Shown: positions 37,425 to 45,361 of the stretch, one piece after another
Layout of the letters: each line of letters begins with the position of its first letter
Position numbering within the stretch: the stretch's first letter is position 1
Assembly (NCBI RefSeq): GCF_003797125.1
Contig: NZ_RKKE01000003.1
Location: 806,001 to 870,000 of the forward strand
Length of the DNA: 64,000 bases
Reading direction: 5' to 3'
Origin: Shewanella frigidimarina
GTDB lineage: Bacteria > Pseudomonadota > Gammaproteobacteria > Enterobacterales > Shewanellaceae
Notes under the pieces: generated by a model
Databases searched by the model: none
Told to the model about the DNA's origin: nothing
The model's input: the letters and a program-made list of their open reading frames with translations, nothing else
Translations under genes and position numbers: made by a program

Positions 37425-38294
37425 TTACTCAAGTAAAAAAGAGCAAAAAAACGTAGCACCGACACTTAACGCAAACCCCACAAACATCATCGCAATAAAA
37501 AACCATTTGTGAGAAAAATTGCTTCCTTTAAATACCAAGTACGATTTACTGATGGTGTTACCGAGTAAAATTAACAACAATAAATTGATTAAATCAATAT
37601 CCTGTGGATTCATAGACCATTCGGTCATCACCGATACAAGAATGGCATGAGCTTCAAAAAATGATACCAGTAAAGTACTGATCCCTCGCGAGAGACCGAG
37701 TTCACTGCCGATAAAATGCATGGCATATACAAGTCCGAGAATAAAAATAGATAGCTTAGCAACATTTTTCCAATTTATCGGATGATCAATTAATAACTCA
37801 ATATCAACTGTTGGTTGCCCTGATTGGTTACTTAAAAAAAGTAAATTGGAGTGAAACTGCGCATATATTATCGCCGTAATAAAAAACAATAATTGCATGA
37901 CAAAGGGAATATAAAAAATAAAGGCTAATTGGTCTGCCAAAAAAAAGATAATAAATAGGCATTCCAGTAACATAGAACATAAAGCAAACAACAATGTCAG
38001 TAGCAAGTCACGCTCACTTGTTGATGCAAATTTTTTATCATTCAATATTTGTAAAAAAACAGCCGTGCTGGAAATAAATCCCCCCAGAAAACCCTGTAAC
38101 TGGAAGCGACTGCGCTTTGCTAGCAAGTGAAAACTAAAAAAGCTGAATAACTCTAGACAGGCAACCAAAGGAACAATTTTTAATAGAGGGACGTAGGCTG
38201 CCACCACGAACAAAGCCGCCAACATGGTCATGTCAAACCATATATGTTTGTCTTTAAAATGATATGAGAGTGGTGTCTTATGTTCCATCGACAA
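37425..38294 (-). CDS. DUF4010-like multi-pass membrane protein
   Basis: A 289-residue protein with about seven membrane segments. Motifs GFLGGFISSTAVFLQ, DHPINWKNVAKLSIFILGLVYAMHFIGSELGLSRGISTLLVSFFEAHAILVSV and GNTISK match the C-terminal DUF4010 domain usually fused to MgtC/SapB; the MgtC part is absent here. Its function is unknown, perhaps solute or metal handling. Monocistronic. Confidence 0.65.
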   Translation of the reverse strand: MSMEHKTPLSYHFKDKHIWFDMTMLAALFVVAAYVPLLKIVPLVACLELFSFFSFHLLAKRSRFQLQGFLGGFISSTAVFLQILNDKKFASTSERDLLLTLLFALCSMLLECLFIIFFLADQLAFIFYIPFVMQLLFFITAIIYAQFHSNLLFLSNQSGQPTVDIELLIDHPINWKNVAKLSIFILGLVYAMHFIGSELGLSRGISTLLVSFFEAHAILVSVMTEWSMNPQDIDLINLLLLILLGNTISKSYLVFKGSNFSHKWFFIAMMFVGFALSVGATFFCSFLLE

Positions 38295-38726
38295 TATTTG
38301 CCTCTACAACTATGTATCGTGATGGACTAAATTATGAATCTTCAGCACTTACACTTTGTCACAAAATTAGCCCTACACTCCACGAGATCGATTCGGAGCA
38401 CTATTCAATATAACTTAACTATACAGTAAACCAACTTAAAAACGATTAAGAGATAAAACAAGTGCTTGCCCTGCTGAGTAATCCGAAGTTAATGTGACTT
38501 GGTATATTTTATAACACTGTTTGGCGGGTGAAATAATATTAACCTACCGCACTCATCATCGATAATGAGCAACAACCTAGTAATGTCAGAATCTAGCTGT
38601 CCGCTAATATGCTGTTCAGATAATCATTCAACATCCAATACGTTAAACACATATTCTAAATTGATTAATCTAAATGCTGATAACTCACGTACTAAGGTGC
38701 AAACCCAATAAACATTATCAAACGCC
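38295..38726. other. 432-bp gap
   Basis: AT-rich spacer between divergent genes. No ORF, convincing operator or hairpin was recognised. Confidence 0.5.
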
Positions 38727-38981
38727 ATGCTATCACCGCACGAGACTTCAAGGATAATTGAAATGGCATGGGAAGACCGAACGCCATTTGAAGCTATTGA
38801 ACATCTTTACGGTTTAAATGAATCTAATGTGATTAAACTCATGCGCAATTCACTTAAACACAGTAGTTTTAAATTATGGCGTGCACGAGTCAGTGGCCGT
38901 AAAACTAAACACCTTAAATTACGACCTGAAGGTACTGATAGAGCGTATTGTCCAACCCAATATAAAATGCGATCAAAGTAG
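38727..38981 (+). CDS. TIGR03643/DUF2805-type small protein
   Basis: An 84-residue basic protein. The pattern ETSRIIEMAWEDRTPFEAIEHLYGLNESNVIKLMRNSLKHSSFKLWRARVSGRKTKHLKLR is that of a small conserved family of unknown function. A helix-turn-helix-like N-terminal half followed by a basic stretch suggests nucleic-acid binding, by inference only. It ends at a strong terminator. Confidence 0.85.
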   Translation: MLSPHETSRIIEMAWEDRTPFEAIEHLYGLNESNVIKLMRNSLKHSSFKLWRARVSGRKTKHLKLRPEGTDRAYCPTQYKMRSK

Positions 38982-38997
38982 CCATATGAACTAATGT

Positions 38998-39029
38998 AAA
39001 AAAGGGAGATGACTAAGCATCTCCCTTTT
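38998..39029. terminator. Bidirectional terminator
   Basis: AAAAGGGAGATG and CATCTCCCTTTT form a perfect 12-bp stem with a 6-nt loop, between the small gene (+) and ybbP (-). Confidence 0.85.
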
Positions 39030-39047
39030 ATACTTTTAGCCGGTGTT

Positions 39048-41531
39048 TTAACCCGCTTTTAGCATCTCACTGCAAGACATATTCAATAACTGTCGACAAC
39101 GCCAAACACCTAAAATAGCCACAATTACCGCCCCTGCGACTGGAGTAATAGCCCACCACGGCCAATGCATATATACAACCAGCTCAAACACTTGAGTTTT
39201 TAACATGTATAAAGCAAATTCTGCCACAATCACCGCTAATAAACCGGCAATTGCACCAAGCAAAGCAAACTCAATTCCAGTAGAAACACGAAGTAACCAA
39301 CCCGATGCGCCAAAAGTTCGCAACACCGCGAGTTCTCGTTGTCGAGTCGCCATGCCAGCTTCCGTTTGCGCAATCAACACCAAAGCACTGGCCAACAACA
39401 CTAATGCCAACACCAATGACAATGACAACGACACTTGATCGATAATTTGTCGCAACTGCTCAACCATCGCCCCAACATCAATAATCGATATTGTTGGAAA
39501 TTGTTGGATTAGTTGTAATACCACTTGATTGGCGCTCAGTAAGCTACCATCCGCCGCTAATTGCGCATCATTAAGGTGAAAACTGGCCATCGAAGTATAG
39601 GCAAATGGCGCCAACGCTTCAGGGGTGAATATCATGTAAAAGTTAGGTTGTAGGGTTTCCCACTGAACCTGTCTAATACTGGCAACCTTCACCGAAAATG
39701 ATTGATTATCGATGCTATAAGTGAGCTTGTCGCCAAGTATAATTCCTAGCCTATCAGCGACACCGGACTCAACCGAAACATCATCAGCAGCTTGATTAAA
39801 CTTGCCCTCAAGCAACTTATTATTTGGCGGTAAAGTATCTCGATAGGTCAAGTTTAGTTCGCGAGAAATCCCCACTCGCCCTTCAGCACCGTTTTCAGCT
39901 TGTTTACCTGAAATCAATTCTTCGTCATTTATATGAGTGAGTCGACCGCGCACCACAGGATAAATATCAGTCGCGTTAATATGATTTAGGCTTAAAAAGT
40001 CGTTTAACGGCTTAGCATCCTCAGGGGCAATATTAACTAGAAAGTAGTTAGGTGCATTTTCTGGTAACTGCTTTTGCCATTCATTGAGTAAATCTTGACG
40101 CAAAGCCAAGATGGTTAGCAATAATACCAATGCACTGCTAAATCCAACCAATTGCACAGCATTTTGACGAGCTCTACGACGCAGACCGGCTAGTGCTAAT
40201 TGAAAAGGATTGGTGGTTTTCATGCCAATGCCATGACCAAAACGGATCATCACAAAGCCCAGCACACTGAGTAAAAAACCTAACAACAATACTGCAAGTA
40301 CCACTGTCATCGTCAATGCTAAACTTCTTGAATACAAATACCCCAACAAGGCCATTGCGGCCAAGCTTAATAGTAAATGGAGCCACATGCCCAGCTGCAA
40401 GCCTTCTAATTGGCGCTGCAATACTCTTAATGGCGGAATGGCTAACAGCCGCATTAACGGATAAGCAGAAAACATAAATGCACTGATCAGTCCCGTGCTT
40501 ACACCTAATAAAACAGGGCGTAAATACGGTGGAGAATAAGCTGCTATTTCTGGTGGTAAAAATGCCGTAATGCCAATGTCGAGCAATAACCCGCCCAGTA
40601 ACCCCAGTGCAATACCCAACAAGGTCACTAACGACAAATGCAGTCCGAATAACACCCGAATTTGCTTGCCTGAAGCGCCAAAGGTTTTCAGCATGGCCAC
40701 AACATCATAATGGCGTTGGCAGTAACGCTGCGCTGCAATACCAATGGCAGCGCACGCCAACGCAATCCCAAGTAAACTGGCTAGCAGTAAAAAACGCTCC
40801 GCACGCTGCACAGCTGAAGCTATCGGGGAATCTCCCGATTGCACATCTACCCAACGTTGACTGTTATTGAGCAAAGGTTTAGCTTGCAGTTCAAATGCTG
40901 TTAATTGCTCTGCATTACCAGTAAATTGGTATAAATACGTCACCCGACTACCGGGTTGAATAATACCCGTCGCAGCCACATCATCTAAACGGATGAGTAA
41001 TACTGGTGAAGACGCAAACGGATTAAACCCCGCATCCGGTAAACGACTAATCTCTTCGGTTAGCGATAACTCACTATTACCCAATTCAATGCTTTTAGGG
41101 TAGCCAAGCAAACCACCTAAGCGATTTTCAAACCATGCTTGTCCCTTGCTTGGTAATGCTCGAGTGACACCGTTACTCAGCTCTATATCGCCTTTTAACG
41201 GATAGCCCTCACCTACTGCTTTAACGGTCACTAATTGAAATTTATCGCCCGAATACACCATCGAGTTAAATTGCATGTTAGTGACGTGGGCAAGGCCTAA
41301 CTCATCGGCAACAGTAAGGACTTGTGAATCAAGTTCAACCGGAGAGTCAATAATACGGTCAGCGGCAATAAAGTTAGAGGCTTCGCCATTAATGGCCACT
41401 TGTAAACGCTCACTAACCCGCGCTAGCCCGGTCACGGACAACACCGCTAACGTAATAGCCAACACGATAAGAATTAATTGCCCTTGAGCGAGTTCACGTT
41501 TAAACAATCTCCACGCAATTTGCCACTCCAT
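39048..41531 (-). CDS. ybbP: ABC transporter permease YbbP (FtsX-like)
   Basis: An 827-residue permease with an N-terminal membrane helix, a large periplasmic domain, two FtsX-type four-helix units (about 250-450 and 690-820) and conserved RQRELAVLRTFGASG. It works with the ATPase YbbA; the gene starts at the ATPase stop (41531 shared). The complex belongs to the MacB-like mechanotransmitter group. It probably moves lipids or hydrophobic compounds, and the adjacent tesA supports a lipid link. Confidence 0.9.
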   Translation of the reverse strand: MEWQIAWRLFKRELAQGQLILIVLAITLAVLSVTGLARVSERLQVAINGEASNFIAADRIIDSPVELDSQVLTVADELGLAHVTNMQFNSMVYSGDKFQLVTVKAVGEGYPLKGDIELSNGVTRALPSKGQAWFENRLGGLLGYPKSIELGNSELSLTEEISRLPDAGFNPFASSPVLLIRLDDVAATGIIQPGSRVTYLYQFTGNAEQLTAFELQAKPLLNNSQRWVDVQSGDSPIASAVQRAERFLLLASLLGIALACAAIGIAAQRYCQRHYDVVAMLKTFGASGKQIRVLFGLHLSLVTLLGIALGLLGGLLLDIGITAFLPPEIAAYSPPYLRPVLLGVSTGLISAFMFSAYPLMRLLAIPPLRVLQRQLEGLQLGMWLHLLLSLAAMALLGYLYSRSLALTMTVVLAVLLLGFLLSVLGFVMIRFGHGIGMKTTNPFQLALAGLRRRARQNAVQLVGFSSALVLLLTILALRQDLLNEWQKQLPENAPNYFLVNIAPEDAKPLNDFLSLNHINATDIYPVVRGRLTHINDEELISGKQAENGAEGRVGISRELNLTYRDTLPPNNKLLEGKFNQAADDVSVESGVADRLGIILGDKLTYSIDNQSFSVKVASIRQVQWETLQPNFYMIFTPEALAPFAYTSMASFHLNDAQLAADGSLLSANQVVLQLIQQFPTISIIDVGAMVEQLRQIIDQVSLSLSLVLALVLLASALVLIAQTEAGMATRQRELAVLRTFGASGWLLRVSTGIEFALLGAIAGLLAVIVAEFALYMLKTQVFELVVYMHWPWWAITPVAGAVIVAILGVWRCRQLLNMSCSEMLKAG

Positions 41532-42280
41532 TAATTAACCTCCTCAACATGTTCCGCGCTCACATGGGCAGCCTTCAGATTATCTGCGTATGGTTCAGAT
41601 AAATGACCATTTTCCATCACTAATTGGCGTGCGCAACGTTTTGCTAAATGCAAATCATGCGTCACTAGCACCAACGTGGTGTCACTTTCTTGGTTTAACG
41701 CAAACAACATATCAGCAATTTTATCGCCATTTACAATGTCTAAGTTGCCTGTTGGTTCATCTGCAAACAGCACTTTGGGTTCACAAATAAAAGCTCTGGC
41801 AATCGCCACTCGTTGCTGTTCACCACCCGATAATTGTTTAGGTAAATGATTTAATCGATGAGATAAACCAACGCGATTAAGCATGGTTTGGGCTTTCTGC
41901 TTGGCATCTTTCACCCCAGCAAGCTCTGCGGGTAGCATAACGTTTTCAAGCGCGGTTAAGGTATCAACCAACATAAATGACTGAAAAATAAAACTGACTT
42001 TTTGCTTACGAAGCGCTGCTTTTTGCTCTTCATTTAATCCAGATAATGCCACGCCATCTAACACTATCTCACCAGAGGTAGGAGTATCTAATGCTGCAAG
42101 TAACCCCAATAGTGTCGACTTACCTGAACCTGATGGCCCCAAAATGGCGATACTGTCTCCTTGCTTGACTTCTATATTAATGCCGTTGAGGATAGTCAAC
42201 TCTCCCTCTTGGGTCACGACAGTTTTATTGAGGTTAGTTACAGTAATGGCACTGGTATTTCGATCGATATTATTAGACAT
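41531..42280 (-). CDS. ybbA: ABC transporter ATP-binding protein YbbA
   Basis: A 249-residue LolD/MacB-type ATPase with Walker A GPSGSGKST, signature LSGGEQQR, Walker B VLFADEPTGNLD and the H-loop VTHD. It directly precedes ybbP with a one-base overlap. The 5' end overlaps or abuts the divergent tesA depending on tesA's start. Confidence 0.93.
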   Translation of the reverse strand: MSNNIDRNTSAITVTNLNKTVVTQEGELTILNGINIEVKQGDSIAILGPSGSGKSTLLGLLAALDTPTSGEIVLDGVALSGLNEEQKAALRKQKVSFIFQSFMLVDTLTALENVMLPAELAGVKDAKQKAQTMLNRVGLSHRLNHLPKQLSGGEQQRVAIARAFICEPKVLFADEPTGNLDIVNGDKIADMLFALNQESDTTLVLVTHDLHLAKRCARQLVMENGHLSEPYADNLKAAHVSAEHVEEVN

Positions 42281-42899
42281 ACAATCCTTCTTATATTCGT
42301 CACTTAAACGCGTGCTTACCAGCGTGTTTATACTGATAGTTATGAGTGTACCAACCTATGCTGCCACGATTTTGATATTAGGTGATAGCTTAAGTGCAGG
42401 TTATGGCATGCCAGAAGATCAGGGATGGGTACAATTGTTACGTAACCAGTTGCCTCAACATCAGGTAATTAATGGTTCTGTTAGTGGTGAAACAACGGCG
42501 GGAGGATTGCGTAGACTCCCGAGTTTACTGGCCTCAAGCAAACCTGATCTGATTGTCATTGAACTAGGTGGTAACGACGGACTGCGAGGTTTTCCGCCTA
42601 ATAAACTGAAATCAAATCTTACAAAAATCATTACCCTATCGCAGCAACAAGGCGCCAAAGTGTTATTAACTGAGATTATGGTACCACCGAATTACGGCCC
42701 TAGGTATGCCAAATCTTTTACTCAGATTTACCATCAACTGGCCGAACAATATACAATTAAGTTGATCCCTTTTTTCATGCAAGATATTGCCACCGACAAA
42801 GCACTTATGCAGCGCGATGGAATTCATCCAAATGAACAAGCTCAAGACACTATTACGCTGTTAATGTTACCTTGGATCACACAAGCTTTATCCGAGTAA
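42246..42899 (+). CDS. tesA: Thioesterase I / lysophospholipase L1 (SGNH hydrolase), start uncertain
   Basis: A periplasmic multifunctional esterase. Motifs are complete: GDSLSAGYGM (Ser nucleophile), ELGGNDGLRG and DGIHPN (Asp/His). The signal region reads SSLKRVLTSVFILIVMSVPTYAA. Two starts are possible: the ATG at 42246, giving a long n-region and a 35-bp overlap with ybbA, or a GTG at 42312, which removes the Lys-Arg of the signal. Neither has a strong ribosome-binding site. The divergent pairing with ybbA-ybbP is conserved in many gammaproteobacteria. Confidence 0.88.
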   Translation: MALVFRSILLDIQSFLYSSLKRVLTSVFILIVMSVPTYAATILILGDSLSAGYGMPEDQGWVQLLRNQLPQHQVINGSVSGETTAGGLRRLPSLLASSKPDLIVIELGGNDGLRGFPPNKLKSNLTKIITLSQQQGAKVLLTEIMVPPNYGPRYAKSFTQIYHQLAEQYTIKLIPFFMQDIATDKALMQRDGIHPNEQAQDTITLLMLPWITQALSE

Positions 42900-43074
42900 A
42901 CACTTAAAATTGAACAAGTTTTGTTCAGCATGTTAAAAACATTTTAATAAAGTGATCGAAAGTCATTTTAATTTAAGCATCAATGTTTAAAATGGACACT
43001 CAGCAAGCGCATTAAATAAGCATAAACATATAACGATAAACTTTAGACAACAACAAAGGCAATAAGGAAATAAT

Positions 43075-44142
43075 ATGTCCGTCAGTCGTCAAAAAAAAGT
43101 ATACCTGCCAACAGCAACACGTAAAAATCAATACATTACCATTGGTTTTCCGTTAACTGATGAATATCTTAATGCATACAGTGATTTAGAAACTTGTTAT
43201 GATGAGTTTAGTAAACTTGTCTATCAACTAGCCGAAAAACAAGAATTGTACAACGTTCACGTTGTCACCACTGATAAATTACCTATGGTCCGCTATCACA
43301 GTGAGGCTTATTGCTTAACCACAGACGAGCAATTACGTTTTTTCTATAACCCTGCACACCATGAAGCTAACCGTTTACACAGCGTTGCAGGCTTTAGAGC
43401 TAGAAAACTTAGAATTGTATTTTTAGCCACAGGCAATGACCTTCGCAGTAATTCGGCGGAATTTCACTCTCATGTGAAAAAATTTATAGCTGAATTAAAA
43501 CCATTATTACCTGTTAAAAATGTGCCAATTAAAGTCCGTGACCACCAGCATATTTCTTATGACTTCTTTGCCAAAGCCAAAGGACTAAAAGAAACCTACG
43601 GTTATAAATTACGTGCTGTTGATAGTCGCTATCACCGACGTCATTGCGAGCTTCCAGAAAATGTCAGCACGCTCAATTATGTCACCATTAACATTCCAGT
43701 TGATCGTCGTATCAAGAAGCAGTTACTTGCAAATGATACCACCGACTTTACCAGTGTTTATCAAAAGGTATGTGACAAATTTATCGAAGCGACAAAAAGC
43801 AAACAGCTTAATCGTGTTGCAGTAGTTGCTAATGGTAAAATACCGCTAGTACGTAACAGTAAGTATGAGCAATTAACCAGTACAAATGAGTTTCAGATGG
43901 TCGGGTTTGATCCTCATGCCGAATCACCTGAGCCAATTTGTCACTGGGATGCGAACAAGCTTGTAGACGTTTTCCGATTTGTGATTGTCGCAGGTAAAAG
44001 TGATGAAACTGATGAAGGTTATGGTCGCTTTATGAATCAAGTTGAAGAAGCTATACGTGTATTTACCAATGAGTTCGACATTGATAAAGAACACGCCGAT
44101 GTCATTTTACGTTTCCATCAACACATCAGTTACAAAGCTTAG
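43075..44142 (+). CDS. DUF3083-like protein with internal duplication
   Basis: A 355-residue soluble protein of a family known mainly from Shewanella and relatives. Its two halves align by eye: YITIGFPL with YVTINIPV, DKLPMVRYHSEAYCLTTDEQ with GKIPLVRNSKYEQLTSTNEF, FFYNPAHHE with VGFDPHAES, FLATGNDL with VIVAGKSD, and the closing DHQHISYDF with FHQHISYKA. There is no signal or membrane segment. The conserved HQHISY at the end of each half suggests a functional site. Function unknown. AAGGAA before the ATG supports the start. Confidence 0.75.
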   Translation: MSVSRQKKVYLPTATRKNQYITIGFPLTDEYLNAYSDLETCYDEFSKLVYQLAEKQELYNVHVVTTDKLPMVRYHSEAYCLTTDEQLRFFYNPAHHEANRLHSVAGFRARKLRIVFLATGNDLRSNSAEFHSHVKKFIAELKPLLPVKNVPIKVRDHQHISYDFFAKAKGLKETYGYKLRAVDSRYHRRHCELPENVSTLNYVTINIPVDRRIKKQLLANDTTDFTSVYQKVCDKFIEATKSKQLNRVAVVANGKIPLVRNSKYEQLTSTNEFQMVGFDPHAESPEPICHWDANKLVDVFRFVIVAGKSDETDEGYGRFMNQVEEAIRVFTNEFDIDKEHADVILRFHQHISYKA

Positions 44143-44164
44143 CCACTCATAAGCTTTGCAATAT

Positions 44165-44194
44165 AAAAAACGACAGCCTTGGCTGTCGTTTTTT
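44165..44194. terminator. Bidirectional terminator between convergent genes
   Basis: AAAAAACGACAGCC and GGCTGTCGTTTTTT form a perfect stem between the genes ending at 44142 and 44229. Confidence 0.88.
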
Positions 44195-44228
44195 CTTTAA
44201 TCAATTGCGGTGTACTGCTGTTACTGTA

Positions 44229-45251
44229 CTACACCGATTGATTACGCTCCGCAAAACGATTCATCATAGTGGTCACTGATAGTGAAACGCCATGAGCAAT
44301 TTTATCCGCTAGCTTTTTCTTCATTTGATATTGAATTTTAATCACTTGATGGGTGTTAACCAAGTCTAAAATTACATCATCGCTGGTAGAAACCGCATCA
44401 ATAAGCCCTAAATCAATTGCTTGTTGGCCATACCAATGTTCACCAGTGGCGACTTTAGCAATGTCCATATTAGGACGATAACGGCCGACAAACTCTTTAA
44501 AAAGCACGTGAGTTTCTTCTAATTCCTGTTGAAACTTAGCTCTGCCTTCATCAGTGTTTTCACCAAAAACGGTTAAGGTACGTTTAAAGTCACCAGCAGT
44601 GTGCTGCTCATAATCAATATCATGATTTTTTAGCAGACGATTAAAGTTGGGGATTTGCGCAATCACCCCAATTGAGCCCACTATCGCAAACGGTGCGGCG
44701 TAAACCTTATTAGCCACACACGCCATCATATAACCACCACTTGCAGCCACTTTATCTACGCAAATAGATAACGGGATATTGGCTTGACGCAAACGGTCTA
44801 ACTGGCTTGAAGCGAGGCCATATCCATGAACCATGCCGCCACCACTTTCAACATTGACCAACACTTGGTCGTCTTTATCTGCGATGGTTATAATTGCGGT
44901 CACTTCTTGGCGTAATGACGAGACTTCATTGGCATCTATACTGCCTTTAAAATCGATAACGAATACTTTGCCTTTGGTTAAGTTTTGTTTCTCAGCAGCT
45001 TTTTCGGCTGCTTTTACTTGCTTTTCATAGGCTTTAAATTGCTTTTTAGGCAGTAACTCTTCTTTCAACTGATGCTTTAACTGCATAAGTTCATCTGAAA
45101 TATCAGTCAGTCTTAGCTCACCTTTATCAGATTTATTTTTCATGCTAGCCGCCAGCACAAATATTACTACCGCTAGAATAGCGACAACAATGGTTACCGC
45201 TTTTGCTAAAAATAGGCCGTATTCATATAAAAATTCCAAAACTCGCTCCAT
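44229..45251 (-). CDS. sohB: Inner-membrane serine protease SohB (S49)
   Basis: A periplasm-facing peptidase of the SppA family. The start at 45251 (MERVLEFLYEYGLFLAK) aligns with the E. coli SohB N terminus; the open frame to 45293 begins with TTG and is not needed. The 340-residue product has one N-terminal membrane helix, a charged coiled segment (about 60-100), VIDFKGSIDANEVSSLR, the catalytic KVAASGGYMMACVAN and the Lys-containing TAGDFKRTLT. Length and order match E. coli. Confidence 0.93.
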   Translation of the reverse strand: MERVLEFLYEYGLFLAKAVTIVVAILAVVIFVLAASMKNKSDKGELRLTDISDELMQLKHQLKEELLPKKQFKAYEKQVKAAEKAAEKQNLTKGKVFVIDFKGSIDANEVSSLRQEVTAIITIADKDDQVLVNVESGGGMVHGYGLASSQLDRLRQANIPLSICVDKVAASGGYMMACVANKVYAAPFAIVGSIGVIAQIPNFNRLLKNHDIDYEQHTAGDFKRTLTVFGENTDEGRAKFQQELEETHVLFKEFVGRYRPNMDIAKVATGEHWYGQQAIDLGLIDAVSTSDDVILDLVNTHQVIKIQYQMKKKLADKIAHGVSLSVTTMMNRFAERNQSV

Positions 45252-45305
45252 ACAGGGATGACAATCTCGCGGTATTTTAACAGTAATAACCAATAAGTAG
45301 ACAAT

Positions 45306-45334
45306 AAAAAACCCAGCTAATTGCTGGGTTTTTT
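45306..45334. terminator. Terminator after the VolA-like lipase
   Basis: AAAAAACCCAGC and GCTGGGTTTTTT form a perfect stem with a 5-nt loop. It lies downstream of the lipase gene (-) and upstream of sohB. Confidence 0.85.
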
Positions 45335-45361
45335 AAGATATTGCGCACTAATTAGTAAGCA

